Assembly (NCBI GenBank): GCA_002071025.1
Contig: MWEJ01000009.1
Span: 1-33,639, forward strand
Direction of reading: 5' to 3'
Source of the DNA: Verrucomicrobia bacterium ADurb.Bin070
GTDB lineage: Bacteria; Verrucomicrobiota; Kiritimatiellia; RFP12; UBA1067
Length of the DNA stretch: 33,639 nucleotides
Shown: piece by piece, positions 24,844 to 32,639 of the stretch
Numbering within the stretch: position 1 is the stretch's first letter
Layout: each line of letters begins with the position of its first letter
Notes under the pieces: model-generated
What the model was told of the DNA's origin: nothing
Databases searched by the model: none
Seen by the model: only the letters and a program-made list of their open reading frames with translations
Program-made: the position numbers and the translations under genes

Positions 24844-26388
24844 ATGCAACAGCATTCATGGATCGCGATTCTTGATTTTGGCTCGCAGTACACGCAGCTC
24901 ATTGCGCGGCGCGTCCGCGAGCAGCAGGTTTACTCCGAAATCATCCGCTTTGATACCCCCGCCGCCGCGCTGCGCGAACGCAAGCCCGCCGGCATCATTC
25001 TGTCGGGCGGCCCGAACAGCGTGTTCGAGGAGGGCGCGCCGCTCTGCGATCCCGCGCTTTTCGACCTCGGCATCCCCGTGCTGGGCATCTGCTACGGCAT
25101 GCAGCTCACCGCCAAGACGCTCGGCGGAACCGTCAAGCCCGGCCTGCACCGCGAATACGGCCACACGCGCATCGGCACCGATGCCACATGCAGCCTGTTT
25201 GCCGGCTTGCCCTCCGAGTTTGACGTGTGGATGAGCCATGGCGACCAGGTCGAAATCCTGCCGCCCGGCTTCGTTGTTTCAGCGCGCTCCCTCTCCTGCC
25301 CGCATGCGGCCATGTTCAACGAGGCGCGCGGATTCTATGCCTTGCAGTTCCACCCCGAGGTGGTCCACACCCAGCACGGCACCGCGATTCTGCGCAACTT
25401 CCTCTTCTCGGTCTGCGGCTGCTCCGGCGACTGGCAGCTCTCCTCCTGGGTCGAAGAAACGGTCGCGAAACTCACACGCCAGGTCGGCGACGAACATGTC
25501 GTGCTCGGCCTCAGCGGCGGCGTGGATTCCTCGGTTGTGGCGGCCCTGCTGCACCGCGCGATCGGTCCCCAGCTCACCTGCATCTTCGTCGACAACGGCC
25601 TCCTCCGCTCCGGCGAGTCGGAGCAGGTGCTCGCCACCTTCCGCAAGGACTTCAAGCTCAACGTGGTGCTGGCCGACGCCCGCGCGCAGTTCCTCGAGGC
25701 GCTCAAGGGCGTGACCGATCCCGAGCAGAAGCGCAAGATCATCGGCCGCGAATTCATCGAAGTGTTCGCGGAACAGGCACGCCGGTTTAAGGACTGCAAG
25801 TTTCTCGGCCAAGGCACGATCTATCCCGACGTCATCGAGAGCGAGAGTCCGCTCAAAGGGCCGAGCCAAACCATCAAGAGCCACCATAACGTCGGCGGGC
25901 TGCCGCCCGACCTGAAGTTCGAACTGGTCGAGCCGCTGCGCGAACTGTTCAAAGACGAGGTGCGCGACGTGGGCCGCGTGCTGGGCATGGACAATGAGCT
26001 GCTCGACCGCCAGCCTTTCCCCGGCCCCGGCATGGGCGTCCGCATTCTGGGCGAGGTCACGGCCGAGCGCGTGGCCCTGCTGCAGCAGGCCGACCTGCGC
26101 GTGCAGGAGGAGATCCGCAAACTGCCGGACTACCGCACGATCTGGCAGGCCTTCGCCGTGCTGCTGCCCGTGAACTCCGTCGGCGTCATGGGCGACCAGC
26201 GCACCTACGAGAATGTCTGCGCCCTGCGCGTGGTGGACAGCATCGACGCCATGACAGCGGACTGGACGCGCGTGCCGTATGACACCCTGGCCCGCATCTC
26301 GAACCGCATCATCAACGAGGTGCGCGGCATCAACCGCGTGGTCTTCGACATCAGCTCGAAGCCGCCCGCCACAATCGAGTGGGAGTAG
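24844..26388 (+). CDS. guaA: GMP synthase (glutamine-hydrolysing)
   Basis: 514 aa, full length for the family. It converts XMP to GMP with ATP and glutamine in the cytoplasm, the last step of guanine nucleotide synthesis. The N-terminal class I glutamine amidotransferase has Cys83 in GICYGMQ and His170/Glu172 in QFHPEV. The ATP pyrophosphatase domain has the P-loop SGGVDSS (224-230). The C-terminal dimerisation domain has [13 protein letters not shown] and the conserved ending [18 protein letters not shown] at 24834-24838 lies 5 nt before the ATG. The frame is intact, unlike the large secreted genes nearby. No guaB is adjacent and no purine riboswitch is evident in the short leader. Confidence 0.97.
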   Translation: MQQHSWIAILDFGSQYTQLIARRVREQQVYSEIIRFDTPAAALRERKPAGIILSGGPNSVFEEGAPLCDPALFDLGIPVLGICYGMQLTAKTLGGTVKPGLHREYGHTRIGTDATCSLFAGLPSEFDVWMSHGDQVEILPPGFVVSARSLSCPHAAMFNEARGFYALQFHPEVVHTQHGTAILRNFLFSVCGCSGDWQLSSWVEETVAKLTRQVGDEHVVLGLSGGVDSSVVAALLHRAIGPQLTCIFVDNGLLRSGESEQVLATFRKDFKLNVVLADARAQFLEALKGVTDPEQKRKIIGREFIEVFAEQARRFKDCKFLGQGTIYPDVIESESPLKGPSQTIKSHHNVGGLPPDLKFELVEPLRELFKDEVRDVGRVLGMDNELLDRQPFPGPGMGVRILGEVTAERVALLQQADLRVQEEIRKLPDYRTIWQAFAVLLPVNSVGVMGDQRTYENVCALRVVDSIDAMTADWTRVPYDTLARISNRIINEVRGINRVVFDISSKPPATIEWE

Positions 26389-26397
26389 AAATAACGT

Positions 26398-26438
26398 TCA
26401 ACTCTCAACGCTGAAGTTCTGCACCCCTTGAGAGTTGA
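26398..26438. terminator. 11-bp hairpin at the 3' end of guaA
   Basis: TCAACTCTCAA (26398-26408) and TTGAGAGTTGA (26428-26438) pair perfectly around a 19-nt loop, starting 10 nt after the guaA stop. The arms are units of the heptamer repeat described next. It lies between converging genes and may serve both, though it lacks a T-run. Confidence 0.5.
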
Positions 26439-26826
26439 GCATTGAGCGTTGGACGTTGAGCGTTCCTTCGTACCTCGACAGATACACGCTCCCGCGCTTC
26501 TCGGCCCGCACTTCGACGCGCCTTTCGTCCGCGACGCCGCCTGCACGCGCCGCCTGCGGCAGCCCAGTCTGTTCCTCCTTGAGTCCGACGTCAGCCCGCA
26601 CCCATGTCCGGTAGTCGCGACAATCGCCGCTTTCGAAGGCGACCAGCCGCCGCAACGGCCCTCCGTTCCGCATCGGTCCGGGCACGTCGACGCTGTCGCC
26701 CTCACACGGCAGCCTTCCCGCGACCGTCACCTTCCGCAGCGTCCGGAGCGGATGCGGCAGCGCCACATGCCAGAGGAAACGCCAGCCGTAAGCCCGAAAC
26801 AGACTGCGCCACAGAAAAGCTGTCAT
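26398..26826 (-). CDS. Hypothetical protein whose C-terminus is repeat-derived
   Basis: 142 codons. The first ~30 residues are aromatic and partly hydrophobic (MTAFLWRSLFRAYGWRFLWHVALP), suggesting a membrane-associated helix. The middle is Arg/Gly/Asp-rich with GRLPCEGDSVDVPGP and CRDYRTWVRADVG. The last ~20 residues (LNVQRSMLNSQ and onward) are simply the heptamer repeat read in frame, so the ancestral stop may have been lost there. I recognise no family. It lies 62 nt after the broken membrane gene on the same strand and may be the last member of that operon. The coding call is moderate: a plus-strand frame also covers the region, as expected at this GC content. Confidence 0.42.
   Translation of the reverse strand: MTAFLWRSLFRAYGWRFLWHVALPHPLRTLRKVTVAGRLPCEGDSVDVPGPMRNGGPLRRLVAFESGDCRDYRTWVRADVGLKEEQTGLPQAARAGGVADERRVEVRAEKRGSVYLSRYEGTLNVQRSMLNSQGVQNFSVES
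26428..26464. repeat. Degenerate 7-bp tandem repeat
   Basis: Five consecutive heptamers beginning TTG: TTGAGAG, TTGAGCA, TTGAGCG, TTGGACG, TTGAGCG, then TT. The same unit occurs in inverted orientation at 26394-26415 (AACGTTC, AACTCTC, AACGCTG). The array runs through the 3' end of the minus-strand frame that follows. Confidence 0.8.
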
Positions 26827-26888
26827 CGTTTACTCTCATCCTTTTTCCAAACATTCTGGGGCGGCGTCCCCTCCGCCCGTTGGCCCGT

Positions 26889-27273
26889 TCATGTGCTTAG
26901 CAGCAACGTTCCCAGCCCTGCCGGCAACACCTGCAGCACCGCGTTGTCCCAACCATGCGGCGAAACAGCTTCCACCACGGCGGCGATAAAAGCCAGCAGC
27001 ACCGCAGCGGCGGCCGACCCCGGCGTCAGCGCGAAATGCGGAGACAGCCCCAAGCAGGCCAGCAGCGCGAATGCGGAGACGAACAGGACAGCGTCGCCAG
27101 ATACGGCTCGACGATGAAGCGCGTGCGGTGCGGCGCGTCCTTCTCGCGCGCCAAGGCCTCGTACATGTAGTGACCGTCGCCCCGCGCAAGGGCGTAAGCG
27201 ATCACCAGCGAGGTCGCGGCTCCGAACACGCAAACGCCGCCGCAATGAGCGCCGCCCGCTTGATCCTGTTCAT
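26889..27273 (-). pseudogene. Small multi-pass membrane protein broken by two frameshifts
   Basis: Three reading frames line up end to end as one protein of ~127 aa. It starts at the ATG at 27273 (MNRIKRAALIAAAFA), shifts near 27230 to VFGAATSLVIAYALARGDGHYMYEALARE and RTRFIVEPYLATL, then shifts near 27090 to LFVSAFALLACLGL, VLLAFIAAVVEAVSPHGWDN and LLLST. Each junction is repaired by adding one base. The result has three or four hydrophobic helices. The segment EAVSPHGWDN followed by a hydrophobic helix vaguely recalls the C-terminal end of the dolichol kinase/CDP-diglyceride synthase superfamily, which is not enough to assign it. It starts 21 nt after the regulator stop, so it was probably in that operon. 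Confidence 0.5.
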
Positions 27274-27294
27274 CTTGCTGTTCGCCTTTCCGAG

Positions 27295-27645
27295 TTAAGT
27301 CGTGGCCAGCCGCGAGGCTGGCATGTTCCCGCCCGCCGGCTCGCGCCGCATCGCGCTTTTCGCCCGTTTCAGAACCTCGGTGAGCGTGTCGAGGTATGCC
27401 TGAAACCGCTTGGCGCCGGCGGCCGTAAGCGTCACCGTCGTACGGGGCTTGTTGTCCACGAACGCCTTAGCGCAGCGGACAATGTCCTCATCCTCCAACG
27501 TTTTGAGGTGGCGGCTGAGGTTGCCGTCTGTAAGCCCGCAACGATCGCGCAGCTCCGTGAAGGGTATCCCGCCGCGCGAAGCGCAGAGCACCGACAGGAT
27601 CGCCATCCGGTTCGGCTCGTGAAACACGCGTTCAATCGCATCCAT
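27295..27645 (-). CDS. Winged-helix transcriptional regulator (HTH_34/MarR-ArsR-like)
   Basis: 116 aa from an ATG preceded by GAGGTGA at a good distance; an in-frame ATG at 27723 is less likely. The fold is a compact winged helix: ERVFHEPNRMAILSVLCA, then ELRDRCGLTDGNLSRHLKTLEDEDIV (recognition helix) and a wing with VDNKPRTTVTLTAAGAKRF. A C-terminal helix (YLDTLTEVLKRAK) probably dimerises. This is the PF13601-like group, usually encoded beside a small membrane protein. No metal- or ligand-binding motif is apparent. It is downstream of the membrane protein and the 88-aa protein on the same strand, so it most likely binds the palindrome at the operon promoter; that link is inference. Confidence 0.85.
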   Translation of the reverse strand: MDAIERVFHEPNRMAILSVLCASRGGIPFTELRDRCGLTDGNLSRHLKTLEDEDIVRCAKAFVDNKPRTTVTLTAAGAKRFQAYLDTLTEVLKRAKSAMRREPAGGNMPASRLATT

Positions 27646-27719
27646 TCCGTTCACCTCGCAACCGTTCCGCCTGCCGCCTGTCGTTGCGGCTGATGGCGTC
27701 GGTATTGCCTTTCCCGATT

Positions 27720-27986
27720 TCATTGTTCTTCCTTCGCAGCCGCCGACGCGGCACCCGCGGGCAGCCGCAAGGTGGTCAGCACCGGACAGTTCGTCCACAA
27801 CGCCGTACCGTCGCGGTATCGCAACTCATAGACACCGGCGTTTGTCGGGTTTTCCATAAATCCCAGCCGATTGACCCTGTCCTGCATGCCAATCCACACG
27901 CTGTTTGTCCAGACCTTAACATCCCGTGCGGAAATACGTTGCAGGGCGGCCGGCAGTGCGGTGTCGCGGGGGGAGGTCTCAACCAT
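27720..27986 (-). CDS. Small protein of the regulator operon, unknown function
   Basis: 88 aa, soluble by composition, no signal peptide or membrane helix. It is rich in Trp/Asn/Arg in the middle (VKVWTNSVWIGMQDRVNRLGF, with two WTN motifs around a GVYELRYRDGT strand) and ends in a short Ala-rich tail. I do not recognise a family. It begins 15 nt after the stop of the membrane protein gene, with a purine-rich GGTGGGG directly ahead of its ATG. It ends 74 nt before the regulator. The tight spacing argues for co-transcription. Confidence 0.6.
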   Translation of the reverse strand: MVETSPRDTALPAALQRISARDVKVWTNSVWIGMQDRVNRLGFMENPTNAGVYELRYRDGTALWTNCPVLTTLRLPAGAASAAAKEEQ

Positions 27987-28001
27987 ACCCCACCGGTTGG
28001 T

Positions 28002-28586
28002 TCAGATTCGCACCCTCACAAGCACCCACCCGCCGAACAGCTCGCCCAAGCCGAACACGAACCCCATGGGGCGCGGGTCGGTGAAGGTCACGCCGGGCCA
28101 CAGCAGAAAGAATATCCCCGCCGCCAGATACGCCAGCCCGCCGCAGTAGATCGGGAACGGCAGGCTGCGCCGGTGGGCCATGTGCGACGCACCGTAGAGC
28201 GCCATCCAGACGCCGAACAGCAGGTCGAGCTGTCCGGTCCGGACCAGAGCCACCGTGAGCGCCGCACCCGCCGAGAGCGTCGGAAACACCTCCCACACCT
28301 CCCACAGCTCCGCGAGACGCAGCGCGCCCCGGTGCCTGAATAGCCACCAGAAGAGCGCGGCGAAATTGACTGCCAGCCCGAAAGCCAGCAGCAGGCCCCA
28401 CCCGACGAGATGCTGGTTGGGTTCGGGCGGCACCGCGTGTCTCATCATCAGCGCCGTCAGCAACGCGGCCGCGCCGCCGGCCATGCGCGCCACCCCCGAA
28501 AAGCCCCTGAAGCCCTGCCGGTCCAGCACGAGCTCGTGCATTTGCCGCACCTGCTTGAGCGCCCGATCAACATCATGCTCAGTCAT
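28002..28586 (-). CDS. Six-helix integral membrane protein, first gene of the regulator operon
   Basis: 194 aa from an ATG with GGAGGG just upstream. The N-terminal ~30 residues are charged and helical (DRALKQVRQMHELVLDRQGF). About six hydrophobic helices follow: ARMAGGAAALLTALM, GWGLLLAFGLAVNFAALFWW, TLSAGAALTVALV, LLFGVWMALYGASHM, YCGGLAYLAAGIFFLLW and FVFGLGELFGGWVLV. I cannot name a transport or enzyme motif. Pairing of such a protein with a small winged-helix regulator is a recurring arrangement. Its promoter carries the palindrome described next, so the operon is probably repressed and induced as a unit, perhaps by envelope stress; the signal is unknown. Confidence 0.8.
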   Translation of the reverse strand: MTEHDVDRALKQVRQMHELVLDRQGFRGFSGVARMAGGAAALLTALMMRHAVPPEPNQHLVGWGLLLAFGLAVNFAALFWWLFRHRGALRLAELWEVWEVFPTLSAGAALTVALVRTGQLDLLFGVWMALYGASHMAHRRSLPFPIYCGGLAYLAAGIFFLLWPGVTFTDPRPMGFVFGLGELFGGWVLVRVRI

Positions 28587-28617
28587 CCGCCCTCCATTTC
28601 TCTCTTTTTTCTGAGCC

Positions 28618-28646
28618 AGTATAACATGTTGCAAAGTGCTTTGCAA
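28618..28646 (-). promoter_or_regulatory. Promoter with an 18-bp palindromic operator
   Basis: Read on the minus strand, a -35 TTGCAA (28641-28646) and a -10 TATACT (28618-28623) are 17 nt apart. The perfect palindrome TTGCAAAG-TG-CTTTGCAA (28629-28646) covers the -35 and most of the spacer, and an extra half-site TGCAAAGC adjoins at 28647-28654. A repressor bound here would exclude RNA polymerase. Confidence 0.75.
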
Positions 28647-28820
28647 TGCAAAGCTTAATATGCCTGAACACGGGTCGATTGCGGTCCCTCACACGCGTTT
28701 TCGAGCTTGCCAAGCGGCAGCGATCCGCCTACGATTCCCGACAATCATACGCAGTCATTTTATAAGCGGACAGTATGGCGTCCAGATGATCTTCAACGAC
28801 GAGTGGATTTCAAACCCATC

Positions 28821-29705
28821 ATGAGCACCCCTCCAGACAACGAAAAAAAAACAGACACCTCTTGGTCGGTCACAGTCATGCGCGATCCAGCGGCCCAACC
28901 GCCGCCGCCGCCCAAAGCGGGAGGAAGCTGGTCGGTGAAGATTGACCGCGAGGCCGCTGCCGCGTCGAAACCCGACGGTCCGTCAAGCCGGAGCGGCAAA
29001 CCCGGTGCGCGGGCCAAAGCCGCGCACGCCCGCCTTGCGACGGCGCCCGGCGCGAGCCCGGCTCAGGATCTCGCGGCGCCACCGGCATCCGCCGGCACGC
29101 GCAGGCGTCCGGTTGTGGTGCGTCATGACACCGACACCGCGCAACACCGGCCCGCACAAACAGCCCAACCCCCTGCTTCGTCGTCCATCACTCCTTTTGT
29201 GTTACCCGCCGTCATCGTGCTGGCGCTCGCCGCGCTGATCGGGCTCGCAGGCATGAAGATCGCCGCGCAGAAAAAGCGCGAGCGCGCGGCTGTCGCTCAG
29301 GCGCAAGCCGCCGTTAACGCGCACCTCGGTGACATTCAGGCCATGCTGGCGCACGCCCCCGCGCACAGGCAAAAGCTCGATGCCGCCATCCTCGACTTGC
29401 AGGCCGCGCTGGCGGACACGCCCGCCGCGGACGTCTTTCAGGAACGCGTCAATGCCGCGATCCACACAGTCCGAAGCGCCGAGAAACAGGTCTTGGATGC
29501 CGACACCGCCGGCGAGAGCATCAGCGGCGCACTGGCGCGGCTGAACGGCCAGTCCGGCGCCGTCACGCTCGTTCAGCAAATCGACACCGCCCATGCGTCC
29601 GGGAAAAAGCAGCAAAGCGCCATTGAAGGCAAATGCCAGATCCTGCGCGACCTCATCATGAACGCCAACGCACGGCTGCCGGCCACGCGCAAAGGCAGGC
29701 GCTGA
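28821..29705 (+). CDS. Pro-rich single-pass membrane protein with coiled-coil tail, unknown function
   Basis: 294 aa from ATG 28821; the frame is open upstream to 28707 without a better start, and no strong Shine-Dalgarno is seen. Residues ~1-130 are Pro/Ala/Arg-rich and probably disordered. They contain two copies of a short motif, SWSVTVMRDPAA and SWSVKIDREAAA, about 30 residues apart. One transmembrane helix follows (FVLPAVIVLALAALIGLAGM, ~148-168), then a basic stop-transfer (KKRERAA) and ~120 residues of Ala/Gln-rich helix likely to form a coiled coil. The duplicated SWSV motif may be a docking peptide. It is divergent from the regulator operon and convergent with the TPR gene. No family recognised. 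Confidence 0.68.
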   Translation: MSTPPDNEKKTDTSWSVTVMRDPAAQPPPPPKAGGSWSVKIDREAAAASKPDGPSSRSGKPGARAKAAHARLATAPGASPAQDLAAPPASAGTRRRPVVVRHDTDTAQHRPAQTAQPPASSSITPFVLPAVIVLALAALIGLAGMKIAAQKKRERAAVAQAQAAVNAHLGDIQAMLAHAPAHRQKLDAAILDLQAALADTPAADVFQERVNAAIHTVRSAEKQVLDADTAGESISGALARLNGQSGAVTLVQQIDTAHASGKKQQSAIEGKCQILRDLIMNANARLPATRKGRR

Positions 29706-29726
29706 GACACAACAGACCCCGAACCG

Positions 29727-31769
29727 TCAGGGTGCAGGCGCCACCCGTCCCACCCGGTCTGCATCATTGTCGTAGGTGTAGGCAAACCGCTGCTGCGTGT
29801 CCGCGCAGGTCAGCGTCGGCGGCACCCCGGCCCCGCCAGCCTGGCGCGGCAGATAGTCCACGCCGCACGCCTGCGTGGGACGATCCTGCGCATCGGTCGC
29901 CAACACCCGGTGCCCGCGATAGGTGAAGCGCTCGGGAGCGGCACCGGCCCGCGTGCGGTACCACCCGGTCAAACGTCCTTGCTTGTCATACGCGTAGAGG
30001 TCCTTCCATCCTTTCTGCATGGTGAGGACCGGATCGGCGTACCGATGCGCGCTGTTGGCGTAATCGATTGACAGAATCTGCCCGTCGTCGCGGTAGACGC
30101 GCTCCTCATTGGGCAGATAGTAGAACGACACCAGCGACGGCGCCGAATAGGATGTCTCGTTCTGCACAAAACAGCCGAGATCGACGCGGCTGGTCTGCAA
30201 CGGCGCGGGCTGTCCGTCGGCCCCTTTCGGCCGGTAGACGCCGTGATACGCCACCGTGACGGTCACCTGAGAGCCGTCAGGGCTGAGCGGCCGGATCGTG
30301 ATTTTCGCTGGATCGCCTTGCAGCACCACCCACCGGTAGACGGTCCCGGCCGATTTCGGCGCGGCGGCGGCCTCGAGCGTCATGCTGCGCGTGCGCGCGA
30401 CCCCGCGCACAACCCGCGCGATCGCGAACGGCGTATCGAACAAGCCCTCCGGTCGTGTGTCAAAATAATCGACGCCAGGCTCGGCCTGCGCGTCCTTGAC
30501 CGTGCGCAGCGTCACGAGTGGCGGGAGTTGCTCCGGCGTGAGCGCATGCGCCATCCGGGCCATCGCCTCGGCATCCAGGTTGCGGACGTCGAAGACGACA
30601 GGATGTGCCGCGCCGGTCAGATAGTCGTCCGGTTGTTTCACGGTGCGCTGTGTGGCGCGCAGAATCATCTGAAGCGTCGGGGCGAGCGCTTGGCGCGAGG
30701 TCAGCAGGCGCTTGACCTCCGGCGTGAATGCCGCCATCGCGGCCGCGAACGCCTCCATGAACGGCTTGTCGGAGAAAGAGGAGCCTTGGCTGATCACGTA
30801 ATACGGCGTGTTGGCTGGATAGAGGTCGCCCGTCTCGGGGTCATGGTCCTTGTGTTCGGGGTAGAACCAGCACTGGTTGTTGAGATAGAGGCGGAAGGCG
30901 ATGAGCGGCTGATAGGGGTCTGTGACGACAGCCCGCGGCAGGCTGCGCCAGAAGGGCCCGCTGACCATCGACATGGACGAATTGCCGATCACCGGCTGAC
31001 CGAACAGCGTGTTCGGCAGGCTCAGATGCGTTTTGTGGCGTCGCGCCTCTTCGCCGTAGACCACCGGCGTAAGCCCGGGAAAATTCGTCACGTCCAGCCG
31101 CGAATGGCCGTCATCCCGGTTCACATAGAGATCGCCGAAATTGCCCGACGCGCGCTCGTCCGTCATCCAGCCCCGGATCAGGCCGGACGCCGGGCCCCGA
31201 TAGGAATCGGTATACGCGGAGATCTTCTTGAGTTCGGCATTGCGCAGCGCAAAGAGGGTTTTGAAGCAGCCAGCCTCAAAATCCCACACCGTATTGGATC
31301 CGTGGATCTCTGCCGGATGGCCCATGAACACGGTTGAGGCGCCGATCTGCGGTGCGCCGGCCACCGGCTTTCCCTGCAGCGACGCGGCCTTGGCGACCAG
31401 CGCCGCGAACCGCGGCAACGCGGCAAGTTGCTTAAGGTCGTTATCGTTACGAATCGCCGCAGGATCGCGAAACCCCAGTTCAATGGCGCGCGCCAACGCG
31501 GCGAAGGCCTCCTCTTTGTCCGCCCGGTACGCCAGCGCGCACGCCAAGTTGTACTGCCAGGTCGGATCTTCCGGCAGCAGCGCGACGCCCTCGCGACTGA
31601 CGCGCTCCATCTCTTCGGTTCGTCCCGCGCGGACGCTTTGGATCAACTGCTGCTGAAGCTGCACATGGCGCGGAAACTTCTGCGGCATCTCAAAGACAGA
31701 GGCGTGAGTTTGAGCCGCCCACACCGACACCGCCAACACCCACACCGTTCTCCGGCTCATGATTCGCAT
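29727..31769 (-). CDS. Secreted TPR-containing protein, unknown function
   Basis: 680 aa. The ATG at 31769 is chosen because GGAGGG lies 5-6 nt upstream. A signal peptide covers residues 1-23 (TVWVLAVSVWAAQTHA). Residues ~40-125 hold TPR-like helices (TWQYNLACALAYRADKEEAFAALARAIELGF, then NDNDLKQLAALPRFAALV). The remaining ~550 residues are a large mixed domain with FMGHPAEIHGSNTVWDFEAGCF, YRWVVLQGDPAKITIRPLSPDGS and a C-terminal Tyr-rich region with YAYDKQGRLTGWYR. That last part resembles single YD-type strands but is too short to call a repeat. No catalytic motif is visible. It starts 14 nt after the esterase gene, so the two are co-transcribed and probably act together in the periplasm or outside the cell. 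Confidence 0.72.
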   Translation of the reverse strand: MRIMSRRTVWVLAVSVWAAQTHASVFEMPQKFPRHVQLQQQLIQSVRAGRTEEMERVSREGVALLPEDPTWQYNLACALAYRADKEEAFAALARAIELGFRDPAAIRNDNDLKQLAALPRFAALVAKAASLQGKPVAGAPQIGASTVFMGHPAEIHGSNTVWDFEAGCFKTLFALRNAELKKISAYTDSYRGPASGLIRGWMTDERASGNFGDLYVNRDDGHSRLDVTNFPGLTPVVYGEEARRHKTHLSLPNTLFGQPVIGNSSMSMVSGPFWRSLPRAVVTDPYQPLIAFRLYLNNQCWFYPEHKDHDPETGDLYPANTPYYVISQGSSFSDKPFMEAFAAAMAAFTPEVKRLLTSRQALAPTLQMILRATQRTVKQPDDYLTGAAHPVVFDVRNLDAEAMARMAHALTPEQLPPLVTLRTVKDAQAEPGVDYFDTRPEGLFDTPFAIARVVRGVARTRSMTLEAAAAPKSAGTVYRWVVLQGDPAKITIRPLSPDGSQVTVTVAYHGVYRPKGADGQPAPLQTSRVDLGCFVQNETSYSAPSLVSFYYLPNEERVYRDDGQILSIDYANSAHRYADPVLTMQKGWKDLYAYDKQGRLTGWYRTRAGAAPERFTYRGHRVLATDAQDRPTQACGVDYLPRQAGGAGVPPTLTCADTQQRFAYTYDNDADRVGRVAPAP

Positions 31770-31783
31770 GTCCGCCCTCCCTC

Positions 31784-32587
31784 TCACCAGAACTTCCACC
31801 ACGGCTTGCGCGCGCGCGACTGCCGCAACAGCCACGTCAGCACCTCGTCATCGCCGTAAACGCGGTCCCACACGGCATGGCCCGCCCCTTCATACTCCGT
31901 ATAGCGCACCCTGCGGCCGCCGGCCTGCTTCAGCGCGTGGACCATCCGGCGTGAGCACGCCACCGGCACATTCGGATCGGCGCTGCCGTGAAATGTCCAG
32001 ATCGGCAGTCGGCGCAACGCGCTCACACGGTGCACATCCCCGCCGCCGCACACCGGGATCGCCGCCGCGAACAGCTCCGGCTCGCGCTGGATCGCATCCC
32101 ACGTGCCGAACCCGCCATACGAGAGGCCGGTGATGTAAAGGCGGTCGGGATCGGCCTGGCGCTCAGCCACGAGATGCCGCACCAGTTCCAGCGCCTGCGC
32201 CAGCGCCGGCGCGTGTCTAGGGTCCGACGTGAACGTCTCGTGCATGGCCAGCCGGCGGACCCAGCCGTTGGTCATGGTGCATTGCGGCGCAACCAGCAGA
32301 ACGGGCTCTGCGACCTTGCGCCGCAGGAGTGTCGACACCAGCGCGGGCAGGCCCACCTTGACTTGCTTCTGATTGTCGGTGCCGCACTCGCCGGAGCCGT
32401 GCAGAAAAAGAATGAGCGGATACATGCGGCCCGCGACGGGGAACTGAGGCGCGGCCAACCGGAAACTCACAATCTCCCCGGCCGCATTTGTGTAGGTGCA
32501 GGGTTGCAGCATCTCTTCGGCCGTGAACTGCGCGCGCACGGCGGCAGCCGGCAGAAAGAGCAGGCAGAGAAAAAACGTCCGTTTCAT
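31784..32587 (-). CDS. Secreted alpha/beta-hydrolase esterase (CE1/dienelactone-hydrolase-like)
   Basis: 267 aa from ATG 32587, with a signal peptide (FFLCLLFLPAAAVRAQ). The fold is alpha/beta hydrolase: the oxyanion-side motif LILFLHGSGECG, the nucleophile elbow GLSYGGFGTWD with Ser156, the acid in HGSADPNVP (Asp204) and the base in GAGHAVWD (His237), a complete triad in the right order. The HGSGE motif and a secreted single domain match the polyhydroxybutyrate-depolymerase/feruloyl-esterase-like group often found in glycan-degrading clusters. The substrate is unknown; an ester side group of a polysaccharide is a reasonable guess. It is 14 nt upstream of the TPR gene. An in-frame ATG at 32605 is possible but has no better ribosome site. 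Confidence 0.85.
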   Translation of the reverse strand: MKRTFFLCLLFLPAAAVRAQFTAEEMLQPCTYTNAAGEIVSFRLAAPQFPVAGRMYPLILFLHGSGECGTDNQKQVKVGLPALVSTLLRRKVAEPVLLVAPQCTMTNGWVRRLAMHETFTSDPRHAPALAQALELVRHLVAERQADPDRLYITGLSYGGFGTWDAIQREPELFAAAIPVCGGGDVHRVSALRRLPIWTFHGSADPNVPVACSRRMVHALKQAGGRRVRYTEYEGAGHAVWDRVYGDDEVLTWLLRQSRARKPWWKFW

Positions 32588-32639
32588 GCGCTTAGAATAG
32601 CACATCGACAGCGCTGGGCGAACCCTGGTTTTTCGGCGA

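Noticed and set aside
26449-27117. 222-codon plus-strand frame between guaA and the regulator
   Set aside because: Pro/Ser/Arg-rich shadow of minus-strand genes with membrane-helix signatures.
27684-28343. 219-codon plus-strand frame opposite the six-helix membrane protein
   Set aside because: His/Gln/Arg-rich antisense product; the minus-strand gene has a promoter, ribosome site and membrane helices.
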